Shown: positions 37,578-47,694, counted from the first letter of the stretch. The stretch: 64,000 nt of DNA from Nonomuraea aridisoli (GCF_003236395.1 NZ_POUD01000002.1:1-64000), one strand, 5' to 3'. Program-made: numbers and translations. Notes: a model not told the origin generated them from the letters alone.

Positions 37578-38412
37578 TCACCGGCTGCCCTCGGCCGACC
37601 TGGGGGCCTCCGGCTGACCCCGCACGATGAGCTCCCATCCTCGCGGGCTGAGGGCGTAGGCCGACACGCTGCCCGCGGCGAAGTGCCGCCAGGCGGCCGG
37701 GCGGGCGAACGTCGCCGCCGCGACCAGCCCCACCAGCAGCGCGCTGCGCGGATCCCGGCCCGGAGTCAGCTCCTCGGCGCTGCCCGCGTAGCCAGGTCCA
37801 CCCCCGACAGCAGGGCGTCGACCGGCTCGACCAGGCGCGGGTTGACGTCGATGAACACCGGGCCCTGCTCGGTGAGGACGACGTCCGCCGACAACGCGCC
37901 GTGCCAGCCGAGCTCGCCGCCGAGCCTGCGCAGGTGGCCGGCGACCTCGGGCAGCGGCAGGCCCCGCTTGCGGCTCGCGCCGCCCCGCGCGCCCTCGCCA
38001 GTGCGTTCGCAGGCGTGGAAGGCCACCGGCGCGCCCGCGGCGAACACCGACTGCACCATCACCAGCGGACCGCGGACCTCCCGCTGCACGAGCATCGCGG
38101 ACGAGCCGTCCAGGTCGGCGGGCCCCTCCAGACGGCGTACGCCGCTGGTCGCCGTACCGATCGGACGTTTGAGATAGGCGGGGAAGCCGTCCCAGGCGGC
38201 CAGTTCGGCGGTGCTCGTGACACCGCCGACGGGGGTTGCGGCAGACCGAGCCCGGCGAGGGTGGTGAAGGCCGACACCTTGTCCTGTACGGCGGCCAGCG
38301 CGGCGAACGGCGGCACCACCGTGGCCACCCTGCGCCGGCGCAGCGCCTCGGCGGCGCGTGACAGACGCGCGACCTCGGGACCACCGGCCTGGTCCCGCGC
38401 GGCGTCGATCAC
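37578..38412 (-). pseudogene. Frameshifted ATP-grasp protein
   Basis: Three consecutive frames give pieces of one ATP-grasp ligase-like protein. From GTG 38412, VVPPFAALAAVQDKVSAFTTLAGLGLPQPPS is read. The frame then shifts near 38222 (apparent one-base loss) to AELAAWDGFPAYLKRPIGTA and, later, FIDVNPRLVEPVDALLSGVDL, the metal/ATP site. A second shift near 37795 restores a tail ending at 37578. The usual N-terminal lid domain is also short. The first codon overlaps the GlcG-like stop (GTGA), so it was the last gene of the diol dehydratase operon. Sequencing error at the contig level is an alternative to real decay. Confidence 0.7.
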
Positions 38413-38825
38413 GGCTCAGCCGGGAAGGCGTCCGCGCCCGCGCGGGCGACCGTGATGTCCTGCTCGACGGTCCCGGCGCTCACGCCGATGGCGCCGGCGA
38501 TCTCGCCGTCGGCCGCCGTCAGGGGGATGCCGCCGCCGAAGATCACCAGGCCGCCGTTGGTCACCTGGACGCCGAAGAGCGGCCCGCCGGGGGCGGCGGA
38601 CGTGCCGAGGTCCTCGGTGGTCGTCGCCATCAGCGCGGCGGTCCTGGCCTTGCGGATGGCGATGTCGATGCTGCCGAGTTTCGCGCCGTCCTGGCGGGCG
38701 AACGCCAGGAGGTGCCCGCCGCCGTCGACCACGGCGACGTTCATCGGCCGGCCGATCTCCACGGCCCTGTCCAGTGCGGCGTCCAGCACGCGGCGGGCGC
38801 CCGCCAGGTCGAGCCGTACGGTCAT
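38409..38825 (-). CDS. GlcG/HbpS-like protein
   Basis: A 138-residue protein of the GlcG/HbpS family: LDLAGARRVLDAALDRAVEIGRPMNVAVVDGGGHLLAFARQDGA, then IRKARTAALMATTTEDLG and GGLVIFGGGIPLTAADGEIAGAIGVSAGTVEQD. Some members bind haem or cobalamin-related ligands, and GlcG homologues recur near diol/glycerol dehydratase genes; the function is not settled. ATG 38825 is preceded by GAAGGGAG and overlaps the reactivase small subunit stop. It is probably co-transcribed with the B12 enzyme genes and may assist cofactor handling; this is inference. Confidence 0.82.
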   Translation of the reverse strand: MTVRLDLAGARRVLDAALDRAVEIGRPMNVAVVDGGGHLLAFARQDGAKLGSIDIAIRKARTAALMATTTEDLGTSAAPGGPLFGVQVTNGGLVIFGGGIPLTAADGEIAGAIGVSAGTVEQDITVARAGADAFPAEP

Positions 38826-39280
38826 GATGCAGCTCCCTTCGAGACGGGTTCCGGCGGCATGCCCTTGAACGGGATGCCGGCGACGAGCCGGCCCGCGTTG
38901 TGTCCCATGACCCGTGCGCCGCGCGCCGGGCCCGCCGCCACGGGTGCGTGCGGCGGGAGTTTGGCATGGTGCACGCACACGTCGCCCGCGGCGTCCACGC
39001 CCACGCCCACGTCGAGCTCGGAGGCCTGCGCCGCCGCGAACGCCAGCTCCCGCGCACCGCCCTCCCGAGCACGCCACGCCTCCTCGACGCGGTCCGGCCC
39101 GCCCTCCTCAGCTTGCTCGGCGCGGTCCGGCCCGCCCGTCTCCTCGGCCTGCTCGATGCGGAACGGCACGCCCTCCTCTTCCAGACCGGCCGTGACGTCG
39201 CCCAGGCAGCGGCGGCTCCGAGGTCCCGGGTGGTGGAGCACCACCACGGCGGGCCGGTGCCGTGCGGGGGAGTGCGGCAT
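38822..39280 (-). CDS. Diol/glycerol dehydratase reactivase small subunit
   Basis: A 152-residue protein matching the PduH/DdrB small subunit: RPAVVVLHHPGPRSRRCLGDVTAGLEEEGVPFRIEQ at the start, then ARELAFAAAQASELDVGVGVDAAGDVCVHHAKLPP and NAGRLVAGIPFKGMPPEP. It exchanges damaged cobalamin on the dehydratase together with the large ATPase subunit. Between about residues 40 and 67 an acidic insertion with repeated QAEE-GGPDR units interrupts the usual fold. It starts five bases after the large reactivase stop. Confidence 0.8.
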   Translation of the reverse strand: MPHSPARHRPAVVVLHHPGPRSRRCLGDVTAGLEEEGVPFRIEQAEETGGPDRAEQAEEGGPDRVEEAWRAREGGARELAFAAAQASELDVGVGVDAAGDVCVHHAKLPPHAPVAAGPARGARVMGHNAGRLVAGIPFKGMPPEPVSKGAAS

Positions 39281-39285
39281 GTCGT

Positions 39286-41130
39286 TCAGTCTCCCCGCGC
39301 CCGCGTCGCCGCGTGGCTCGCGACCAGGCCGGTGGCGACCGCGTTGCGCGGGCCCTGGGCGCCGCGCACGTTGCCGGTGCCGCTGACGATGCCGAACTCC
39401 GCCAACGCCTCCGCGATCATGTCGGGGATCTCGAAGTCCAGCGCGGAGCCGCCCAGGACGACCACGAAGCCGATGTTCCTGACGGCGCCCCCGGGCGCCA
39501 CCTGCTCCAGCGCGCGCAGGGCGTTGACCACGAAGACGCGCCGCTTGGCCGATCGGCGCACCTGGCGGATCTTCTCGACGGTGTGCCGGGTGGGGATCGG
39601 GCGCAGGCCGGTGTCGCCGAGCACGACGACCCGGGCGAACGCGTCGGCGGGCAGCGGCTCCCGGAAGAAGCGGACGGTGCCGTCCTCCATGCGGAGGTGG
39701 AAGAAGCTCTCCGCCTTCGCCAGCGGCGACCGTTTGATGTCCTCGGCGAGGGCGAGGTCGTCCAGGCCGAGCTCGGAGTCGATCAGGCTGGTGACGAGAT
39801 CGCCCGCGCCGGCCAGGTGCACGGAGCGGACCAGGCCGTCCCCGGTGGCCAGCGCCGCGTCGGTGGACCCGCCGCCGAGGTCGAGGATCGCCAGCGGCAG
39901 CCCGGCGCCGGGGGTGGTGAGCGCGCCCAGCAGGGCCATGTCGGCCTCGACGCCCCCGATGAGCACGTCGGCGCCGAGCTCCGCGCGCAGCCGGGCGGCG
40001 AGGAGTTCCATCGGTCCCCTGGTGGTGCGGACCATCGCGGCCAGCGCGACCGCGTTCTCCAGCGCGAACTCGCCCGCCAGGCCGCCGGTGACGCGCTGCG
40101 GCACGAAGGTGTCCGCGGCGAGCACGTCCTGGATCCGCACGGCGTCGGCGGGCGTCGCGGTGAGCCGCGCCATGGTGTCGCGGACGCGGGCGAGCATCCC
40201 GCCGACGTGGGTGCCGGGCTCGCCGACGGCGTCGGCGAGGGGCCGCACCCGGCGCAGCGCCGCCATGATCTCGTCGGCGCCGGCGTCCACCTCGACGGTG
40301 CGTTTCACCGTCTCGCCGATCAGGGACAGCGTGCCGGCCGGGATCCTGCGGCCGGTGACGTCGCCGGCGGGGGTGCGCACCACGACGGCCGACCGGTTGC
40401 CCACCAGCGCCCGCGCCACCGGCGCGATCATGCGGGTCTGCTCGGGGTCGAGCCGGAACACCGTGGCGATGCCGTAGCAGTCCGACAGGGTCTTGATGGT
40501 ACGGCCGGCCTCGGCGACCTCGACGGCGGCCCGCATGCCGAGCGGGACCCGGTCCACCAGCGTCACCTCGTCGACCACCGGAGCCGGCCGGTCCAGCCGG
40601 TTCGCGATCAGGTTGGCGTCGTCGGCCCGCACGATCACGCCGGTGACGTGGACGCCGCGCGCGGTGGCGGCGTTGATCCCGGCGGCGGCGTCCTCGAAGT
40701 CGACGCCCGCGCCGACGACGCAGACGACCTCGCCGCCGGGCGCGCACGCGGGCAGGTCGGAGAAGGCCACGGTGGTGCCGACGCCCAGCCCCACGCCGCC
40801 CGGGGTGTCCGGGTTGTGGCCGATCATCGTGGACTCCGTGATGATCGTCTCGCTGATCGTCTCCATCGCGAGCCCGCTGATCACCGGGGTTGCCTCGTTG
40901 ACCAGCACCGCGTGGAGCCCGGCCGGGTCGCGACCGGCCACGGGGCCGGCTGCCGCCAGCGCCCGGCGCACGACGTCGGCGACGCCCGCGACGTTCTCCG
41001 TCGTGCCCTTGACGCCCGTGGTCCTGCCCAGCGCCGCGGCCAGGTAGATGACGGTCCCGTCGGCGGCGACGTCCGCGGCGCACGCCTCCGTGGTCGAGTT
41101 GCCGATGTCCACCCCGACGACCAGGCCCAT
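39286..41130 (-). CDS. pduG: Diol/glycerol dehydratase reactivase large subunit (ATPase)
   Basis: A 614-residue actin/Hsp70-fold chaperone homologous to PduG/DdrA. It opens with the phosphate-binding GLVVGVDIGNSTTEAC, and has VNEATPVISGLAMETISETIITESTMIGHNPDTPGG, ILDLGGGSTDAAL as the second phosphate loop and FVVVLGGSALDFEIPDMI near the end. With the small subunit it hydrolyses ATP to release inactivated adenosylcobalamin from the dehydratase. It lies three bases after the medium subunit gene. The symbol denotes the family, since DdrA, DhaF and PduG are orthologous. Confidence 0.92.
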   Translation of the reverse strand: MGLVVGVDIGNSTTEACAADVAADGTVIYLAAALGRTTGVKGTTENVAGVADVVRRALAAAGPVAGRDPAGLHAVLVNEATPVISGLAMETISETIITESTMIGHNPDTPGGVGLGVGTTVAFSDLPACAPGGEVVCVVGAGVDFEDAAAGINAATARGVHVTGVIVRADDANLIANRLDRPAPVVDEVTLVDRVPLGMRAAVEVAEAGRTIKTLSDCYGIATVFRLDPEQTRMIAPVARALVGNRSAVVVRTPAGDVTGRRIPAGTLSLIGETVKRTVEVDAGADEIMAALRRVRPLADAVGEPGTHVGGMLARVRDTMARLTATPADAVRIQDVLAADTFVPQRVTGGLAGEFALENAVALAAMVRTTRGPMELLAARLRAELGADVLIGGVEADMALLGALTTPGAGLPLAILDLGGGSTDAALATGDGLVRSVHLAGAGDLVTSLIDSELGLDDLALAEDIKRSPLAKAESFFHLRMEDGTVRFFREPLPADAFARVVVLGDTGLRPIPTRHTVEKIRQVRRSAKRRVFVVNALRALEQVAPGGAVRNIGFVVVLGGSALDFEIPDMIAEALAEFGIVSGTGNVRGAQGPRNAVATGLVASHAATRARGD

Positions 41131-41133
41131 GGC

Positions 41134-41715
41134 TCAACCGGCCGTACGGATCAGCACGTCCAGCTCCACCGGCTCCGCGCCCGGGCGCACGAACTCGGTC
41201 TCCTTGATGTGCAGCAGCGCCGCCTTGGCCTGCCAGCGGGGGCGGGCCATGTGGTCGTTGCGCGAGGGGACGGGTTCGGGCGACTCGCCCTTGGCGTACC
41301 GCGCGGCGTTGCGGCCGATCAGGCGGAACGTCTCCAGGTCCAGCAGCGGCGCCTGCGGGAACAGCTCCAGGTTGGACAGCCGGAGCAGGTCCTTCTGGTG
41401 GATCATGGTGGTGCCGCGGGACAGGATGCCGACGCCGATGCCCGATCCGGACAACCGTGCCGCGGCGTGCGCGATCGCCGCGAGGTCGGCGCTCGCCCGG
41501 AACCGGACCACGCGCGCGTGCATCCCCTGCTCCTCCACCCCGGCCAGCAGCTCGCGCAGCACGTCGGCGTGCGGGACGCCGACGATGGTCTTGGAGAAGA
41601 AGTCGCCGAACGCCGGGGACAGCCCGACGACCACCTCGTCGGATCGGCGCCCGGGCATCGCCGGGCCCTTCTCCCGCAGTTCGAGCGTCCGGGCTCCCGC
41701 CACGGTGTCGGTCAT
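41134..41715 (-). CDS. pduD: Diol/glycerol dehydratase medium subunit
   Basis: A 193-residue subunit of the adenosylcobalamin-dependent dehydratase. DEVVVGLSPAFGDFFSKTIVGVPHADVLRELLAGVEEQGMHARVVR, then SGSGIGVGILSRGTTMIHQKDLLRLSNLELFPQAPLL, matches PduD/DhaC, where this subunit holds the cobalamin lower face. The N-terminus is shorter than the targeting-peptide-bearing microcompartment form, so the enzyme is probably free in the cytosol; no microcompartment shell genes are present. ATG 41715 overlaps the large subunit stop. Confidence 0.9.
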   Translation of the reverse strand: MTDTVAGARTLELREKGPAMPGRRSDEVVVGLSPAFGDFFSKTIVGVPHADVLRELLAGVEEQGMHARVVRFRASADLAAIAHAAARLSGSGIGVGILSRGTTMIHQKDLLRLSNLELFPQAPLLDLETFRLIGRNAARYAKGESPEPVPSRNDHMARPRWQAKAALLHIKETEFVRPGAEPVELDVLIRTAG

Positions 41716-43436
41716 CGGTCGACCTCCTGCTCGGGGTTGCGGGCGCTGACGACGTGCCGCAGCCGTTTCATCTCCTCCCACCGCGCGCCGCTCGGCCGGT
41801 ACCCGGTGCCGGGGCCGGCGTAGTCGTTGGCGTCGTTGACGGCCGACAGCGTGGTCAGCTCCGGGGTCAGGATCGCCGAGGTGTGCAGCAGGTCGCCGGA
41901 CACCCGCTGCCGCAACACGCCGAGCAGCGCCTCGGCCACGTCGGGGAACCCGGAGGCGTCCAGCCCCTTGACGATGTCGAGGCCGGTGATGCCCCGGTCC
42001 ATGACGGACTGCGCCGACTTGAGGTCCTCCAGCACGTCGCGGGGCGGCAGCTCCTTGCTGCCGTGGGCGTACGTGACCGCCTCGATCTCCTTGTCGCTGA
42101 TCGGCGCGAGGCCGAGGTAGGCGAACACGCCCTGCAACGCCCGGGCGGCCCGGTCGCGGGCGGCCAGGATCTCCGCCTCGGGGACGTGCCGGAGGGCGCC
42201 GTCCACCTGCAGGTCACGCTGGATCACGTTCCAGTCGTCGAAGTCCTCCGGGTCGAGGTTCGAGCCGGCGAACATGTTGTCGTAGTTCGGCACGGCCGAG
42301 AACCCGGAGCAGATGAAGTCGGTGCCGGGCAGCAGCTGCGGCATCAGCCGGGCGGTGCGGCGCATGTCGGAGTGGGAGAAGGACTGGTCGTTGCCGGAGG
42401 CGCACTCCAGGTCGACGGTGCTGGCGATCAGGTTCTCCGCGAGCACCGCGCGGATCCCGGCGGGCACCGCGCCCGGCACGCCGATGCAGCTGATCGAGCC
42501 GTTCTGCAGGCCCTGCACCCCGGCCCCCTTGGCGACCAGGATGCAGCGGATCTCCAGGTACAACATCGACTTGCCTTCGGCGTTGCCCATCTGCACCTCC
42601 GAGCCGGTGCCGGAGGTGAAGCGCATCTTGATCCCCCGCGAGGCGTAGGCAGAGGCCAGGAACGCCTTCGACCAGGGGGTGTCGTCGCCGTCGCAGAAGA
42701 CCTGCTCGGTGCCGTACACCGAGATGGTCTCCGCGTAGCCGGTGATGCCGCGCATGCCCAGCTCCAGCTCGGTGGCCTCCTCCAGCGCGCACTGGGTGAG
42801 CACGCCGGGACGGCCGCTCTGCGCGCCCACCTGCAGCGCGATGGCCACCAGCGGGGCGTACCGCACCACGCCGAGGGTGGTCTCCAGCTCCCGGAACCCG
42901 CGCAGCCCGGCCTCCGCGGCGTCCGCGGCGACCTGGACGGGGTTGTCCCGCGCGCTGGTCGAGTGCGCCTGGTTCGCGGGCGTACGGCGGGCCCGCATCT
43001 TCTGCAGCGCCATCATCATCTCGACCACGTTCATGGTCCTGACGACTTCGAGCAGCCGGGCCGGGGTGAGCCCGCACGACACGGAGAGCACCTCCTGCCG
43101 GGACACCTTCGGGTCCACCAGCAGGTGCGCGATCTCGGTGGGGGACAGGGCCATCGCCCGTACGGCCGCCGCGGCGTCGATGGCGTGGTCGGCGATGAAC
43201 CGGTCGAGGAAGTCGAAGTCCTCCCTCGCCTTGCCGTCCATCTCCACGACGGTCCCGTTCTCCAGGCGGATGCCGCCCTTCGGGTCGTACGGGCTGTCCA
43301 TGGCGACCATGCCGACCTCGGGCCATTCCTCCACGAAGCCGTCGAGGTTGACCGGCCGCTGCTCCAGCAGCTCGGTGCGCCTGGACCGGGGCCGGGCCGC
43401 CGGGGTCTGGTGGCCCGGCGCGCTCTGGATGGTCAT
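41712..43436 (-). CDS. pduC: Diol/glycerol dehydratase large subunit
   Basis: A 574-residue catalytic subunit forming the TIM barrel that binds substrate, K+ and adenosylcobalamin. RPVNLDGFVEEWPEVGMVAMDSPYDP, VVEMMMALQKMRARRTPANQAHST, RGITGYAETISVYGTEQVF, RFTSGTGSEVQMG and SCIGVPGAVPAGIRAVLAENL are highly typical of PduC/DhaB. It dehydrates 1,2-diols or glycerol to aldehydes (propanal or 3-hydroxypropanal). Which substrate is natural cannot be told from sequence. The gene lies second in the operon, after the small subunit, which is an unusual order. Confidence 0.93.
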   Translation of the reverse strand: MTIQSAPGHQTPAARPRSRRTELLEQRPVNLDGFVEEWPEVGMVAMDSPYDPKGGIRLENGTVVEMDGKAREDFDFLDRFIADHAIDAAAAVRAMALSPTEIAHLLVDPKVSRQEVLSVSCGLTPARLLEVVRTMNVVEMMMALQKMRARRTPANQAHSTSARDNPVQVAADAAEAGLRGFRELETTLGVVRYAPLVAIALQVGAQSGRPGVLTQCALEEATELELGMRGITGYAETISVYGTEQVFCDGDDTPWSKAFLASAYASRGIKMRFTSGTGSEVQMGNAEGKSMLYLEIRCILVAKGAGVQGLQNGSISCIGVPGAVPAGIRAVLAENLIASTVDLECASGNDQSFSHSDMRRTARLMPQLLPGTDFICSGFSAVPNYDNMFAGSNLDPEDFDDWNVIQRDLQVDGALRHVPEAEILAARDRAARALQGVFAYLGLAPISDKEIEAVTYAHGSKELPPRDVLEDLKSAQSVMDRGITGLDIVKGLDASGFPDVAEALLGVLRQRVSGDLLHTSAILTPELTTLSAVNDANDYAGPGTGYRPSGARWEEMKRLRHVVSARNPEQEVDR

Positions 43437-43465
43437 GTCTCACCTTCCGGACGTGAAAGACGCGC

Positions 43466-43888
43466 TCAGCGCGCGAGGATGTCCCTGCGCTCGTAGACGT
43501 CGGCGGCCTCCCGGACGAGCCGCGCGCACAGCGTGGCGGCGTAGTCCCGTTCCAGCTCGTCGGCGATCCGGAGGAGCTCGTCCTTGGTGGCGGCGCGGGG
43601 GCGCAGCGCGTTGTAGACGGCCAGCACCTTCTCGTCGGGCAGCGCGGTCAGCTCGGCGGCCCTGCGGAGGTTCTGCCCGAGCTGCCTCCTGCCGGTGGAT
43701 TCGGCGATCTGCGCCTGCAACTGCAGCGTCCGCGGCGTGATCCGCAGGTCGTCGGCGGTCACGGCGCCGCTCAGCACGGCCTCGATGGTGATGTCGTCGA
43801 GGGGCTTGCCGGTCGGCGTCCTGATCAGCTCGGGGCGGCGGGACGCCAGCGGGTAGTCGCGCCGCGGATCCAGCTCTTCGGGAGCCAT
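43466..43888 (-). CDS. pduE: Diol/glycerol dehydratase small subunit
   Basis: A 140-residue subunit: DYPLASRRPELIRTPTGKPLDDITIEAVLSGAVTADDLRITPRTLQLQAQIAESTGRRQLGQNLRRAAELTALPDEKVLAVYNALRPRAATKDELLRIADELERDY. This is the PduE/DhaE pattern. It is the promoter-proximal gene of the dehydratase operon, whereas known clusters put it last of the three. ATG 43888 follows an AGAAGG-type site. An 11-bp-period direct repeat lies 92 bases upstream. Confidence 0.92.
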   Translation of the reverse strand: MAPEELDPRRDYPLASRRPELIRTPTGKPLDDITIEAVLSGAVTADDLRITPRTLQLQAQIAESTGRRQLGQNLRRAAELTALPDEKVLAVYNALRPRAATKDELLRIADELERDYAATLCARLVREAADVYERRDILAR

Positions 43889-43980
43889 CGGACCTTCTCT
43901 CGGATCGGCGGCGGAGCGCCGTCCGTGGCCGGCCGCCGCACCGCCGGGGTGCGAAGTCGGCCTCACCCTATGAAGTGGCA

Positions 43981-43998
43981 CGTAGCACAAACGTAGCG
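43981..43998 (-). promoter_or_regulatory. Phased direct repeat, candidate operator of the dehydratase operon
   Basis: In the direction of transcription the site reads CGCTACG, four bases, TGCTACG: two 7-bp units with an 11-bp period, lying in the gap between the regulator stop and the small subunit start. It matches the site at 45661 in 11 of 14 motif positions and in spacing. Confidence 0.6.
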
Positions 43999-44006
43999 CG
44001 CCGGGG

Positions 44007-45518
44007 TCAGTCGTCCTCGGCGAGCAACCACGCGAGCCGGGTCTCCGCGACCGCCCGTCGCGGGTCGCGCGCGGGCAGCTCGGCCACGAGACGTTCGAAG
44101 ACCTCCAGGTCGTCGGCGCCCGGCTCGCTCTGGGCGAAGTCCCACAGCGCGTCGAGGTCGTGGTGGCCCAGCACGGCCGAGCGCATCGACGCGACCAGGC
44201 TGTGGCTCTCCGCCCGGATGACGGCGGACTCCGAGCCCGGCAGCAGCGGCGCCCGGCAGACCGCCACCGCGGCACGCACGTCCCCGGCGCGCAGCGCGGC
44301 CCGCGCGGTGAGGAAGTCGGCCTCGACCTCGGCCCGCAGCCGGTACGGCCGGGCGCGCATGGCGGACTCGCCGAGTCGCGCGCGCAACCGGTGGATCTCG
44401 GCGCGCACCGTCGCCGGGTTGCCGGCGTCGCCGTACAGCCGGAAGGCCACCTGCTCGGCGGTCAGCCCCGCCGGGTGCAGCGCGAACAGCGCCAGCAGTT
44501 CGGCCCACCGCAGTGTGAGCGGCAGCTCGCGGCCGTCCAGCACCGCCGCCGGCCGGTCGCCGAGGAAGGTCAGCGACAGCGTGGGGCGGCGCGGTGCGGT
44601 CCGCCCGCGGCGGGGCACCCTGAGCAGGTAGCCCCCGGGCAGCGGCTCGACCAGCGCCTCCCGGCCGTCGCCGATCGTGACCCGGTCCGCGCCGGCCGGG
44701 ATCGTGACCCGGCTCGGCCACGGCCCGTACGGCTCGGCGGCGACGACCCGGCCGGTGACGGTGAGCAGCGCGCCCGGCTCGCCGCGCAGGCCCAGCAGGT
44801 GCGGCAGGTTCCGCTCCCTGAACCGTTCGTCGGACGACTCCATCAGCGCCCGCAGGTGGTTCTCGGCGAGCTGGGCGGCGGCGTTGACCAGGCAGACCAC
44901 GGCCGGGTGCAGCCCCCGGAGCAGCCCGCTGACGTCGACAGCGCCTATGGGGTCACCGGTGTCGGGGTCGTGGATCGGCGCGGCGGCACAGGTCCAGCCG
45001 TGGTAGGTGCGCACCAAGTGCTCGGCGGAGTAGATCTGCACCGGGGAGTCGGTCGCCAGCGCGGTGCCCATCGCGTTGGTGCCGATGGCGTCCTCGGTCC
45101 AGCGGGTGCCCTCGCTCAGCCCGACCAGGTCGGCGCTGCGGCAGATGTCGCCGGGGCCCTCCCGCCAGAGGATGGTGCCCTCGGCGTCGGTCGCGATCAT
45201 GACATGTCGGGACGTGTCGGCGATGCCGACCAGCAGGTCGCGCAGCAGCGGCAGCACGGCCCGCAACGGGTGGGCCGAGCGCGCGTCGGCGACCTCGTCC
45301 GCGCGGTACACCACCGGCGGCCGGTAGTCGTCCGGGTTCACGTGGGCGGCGAGCGAGCGCCGCCAGGACTCGGAGACCAGCGGGCGGGGCGGCGCCGGCG
45401 CGGTGCCGCCGCTCAGCGTCGCCTCGTACACCTGTTGCAGCAGGTGGAACTGGGCCTCAGGGTCCGACGCCAGGCGGGTGACCGCGGGCGCGGGCGTCGA
45501 TGTCCGTTGTGCATGCAT
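44007..45518 (-). CDS. GAF-domain transcriptional regulator
   Basis: A 503-residue regulator with an N-terminal helical region ([19 protein letters not shown], typical of AcoR-like activators), a GAF domain (about 90-240; [73 protein letters not shown]) and a C-terminal winged-helix-like part (about 350-415; [43 protein letters not shown]). It lacks the AAA+ domain of true sigma-54 activators. Homologues adjoin acetaldehyde-dehydrogenase/DUF779 genes. It is divergent from the aldehyde dehydrogenase and upstream of the dehydratase operon, and probably activates both. Confidence 0.85.
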   Translation of the reverse strand: MHAQRTSTPAPAVTRLASDPEAQFHLLQQVYEATLSGGTAPAPPRPLVSESWRRSLAAHVNPDDYRPPVVYRADEVADARSAHPLRAVLPLLRDLLVGIADTSRHVMIATDAEGTILWREGPGDICRSADLVGLSEGTRWTEDAIGTNAMGTALATDSPVQIYSAEHLVRTYHGWTCAAAPIHDPDTGDPIGAVDVSGLLRGLHPAVVCLVNAAAQLAENHLRALMESSDERFRERNLPHLLGLRGEPGALLTVTGRVVAAEPYGPWPSRVTIPAGADRVTIGDGREALVEPLPGGYLLRVPRRGRTAPRRPTLSLTFLGDRPAAVLDGRELPLTLRWAELLALFALHPAGLTAEQVAFRLYGDAGNPATVRAEIHRLRARLGESAMRARPYRLRAEVEADFLTARAALRAGDVRAAVAVCRAPLLPGSESAVIRAESHSLVASMRSAVLGHHDLDALWDFAQSEPGADDLEVFERLVAELPARDPRRAVAETRLAWLLAEDD

Positions 45519-45592
45519 ATGGCACTCCACAGCCGCCTGGACGGAACCCGCCCGACGGCCGTCACTACGGTGACCGGAGCCGTGGCAGCGGG

Positions 45593-45622
45593 CCGCACGG
45601 AGTCCGCACGGAGTCCGCACGG
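45593..45622. repeat. Three CCGCACGG units at 11-bp period
   Basis: CCGCACGG occurs at 45593, 45604 and 45615 with AGT between copies, in the divergent region between the GAF regulator and the aldehyde dehydrogenase. The one-helical-turn spacing suggests a protein-binding array on one DNA face. Confidence 0.55.
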
Positions 45623-45660
45623 ATCGGGCCGATCGGCCGTCCCCGTCGGGCGTTCGTTCG

Positions 45661-45678
45661 TGCAACGAAGCTGCAACG
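45661..45678 (+). promoter_or_regulatory. Phased direct repeat, candidate operator of the aldehyde dehydrogenase
   Basis: TGCAACG, AAGC, TGCAACG: two identical 7-bp units with an 11-bp period, 55 bases upstream of the aldehyde dehydrogenase start. The first copy also forms the palindrome TTCGTGCAACGAA. A matching site precedes the dehydratase operon. Confidence 0.6.
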
Positions 45679-45696
45679 TTCGCTCCCTAAATTCCC

Positions 45697-45731
45697 ATAT
45701 AAGGGGACAAACCATGATATAGGGGGCAAAC
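45697..45731 (+). repeat. Duplicated translation-initiation region before aldehyde dehydrogenase
   Basis: A 20-bp offset duplication: ATATAAGGGGACAAAC (45697) and ATATAGGGGGCAAAC (45717). Each copy has a G-rich ribosome site seven bases before an ATG. The first ATG (45714) reads Met-Ile-stop; the second (45734) opens the real gene. Confidence 0.7.
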
Positions 45732-45733
45732 GG

Positions 45734-47257
<1,524 letters not shown>

Positions 47258-47258
47258 G

Positions 47259-47621
47259 ATGCCCGGCGACGGCCGGGTGGACGTCACCGACGCCGCGGCC
47301 GGCCTGCTACGGCGGCTCACCGGACGGCACGGGCCGCTGATGTTCCACCTGTCCGGCGGGTGTTGTGACGGCAGCTCGCCGATGTGCTATCCGGAGGGAG
47401 AGTTCCGCACCGGAGCGGCCGACGTCCACGTGGGCGACCTCGCGGTGGACGGCGTGCGCGAGCCGATCCCGGTGTGGACGTCGGCCGCCCAGTTCACGTA
47501 CTGGTGGCACACCCATGTCACGATCGACGTGGTGCCGGGCCGGGGGAGCGGCTTCTCCCTGGAGGCGCCGGAGGGCGTGCGCTTCCTGATCCGCTCCCGC
47601 CTGCTGGAGGGCGAGGAGTAG
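47259..47621 (+). CDS. DUF779 protein
   Basis: A 120-residue protein of the DUF779 family, with LMFHLSGGCCDGSSPMCYPEGEF at the N-terminus, a central VWTSAAQFTYWWHTHVTIDVVPGRG and a C-terminal GVRFLIRSRLL. The adjacent cysteines (CC and a third Cys) plus HTH histidines suggest a metal site. The family nearly always follows an aldehyde dehydrogenase gene and its function is unknown. The gene starts one base after the dehydrogenase stop codon. Confidence 0.88.
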   Translation: MPGDGRVDVTDAAAGLLRRLTGRHGPLMFHLSGGCCDGSSPMCYPEGEFRTGAADVHVGDLAVDGVREPIPVWTSAAQFTYWWHTHVTIDVVPGRGSGFSLEAPEGVRFLIRSRLLEGEE

Positions 47622-47659
47622 GGGTCGTCGAACGTCGAAGACGGCAAGTTAACAGCTAT

Positions 47660-47688
47660 TTGGATCAAATAGACCTTTCCGGCATTCT
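47660..47688 (+). promoter_or_regulatory. Promoter of the SARP regulator, leaderless
   Basis: TTGGAT (47660-47665) and CATTCT (47683-47688) are 17 bases apart, and the GTG start follows six bases after the -10. This places the transcript start at or next to the start codon. The region is visibly AT-richer than its surroundings. Confidence 0.55.
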
Positions 47689-47694
47689 GTACCC

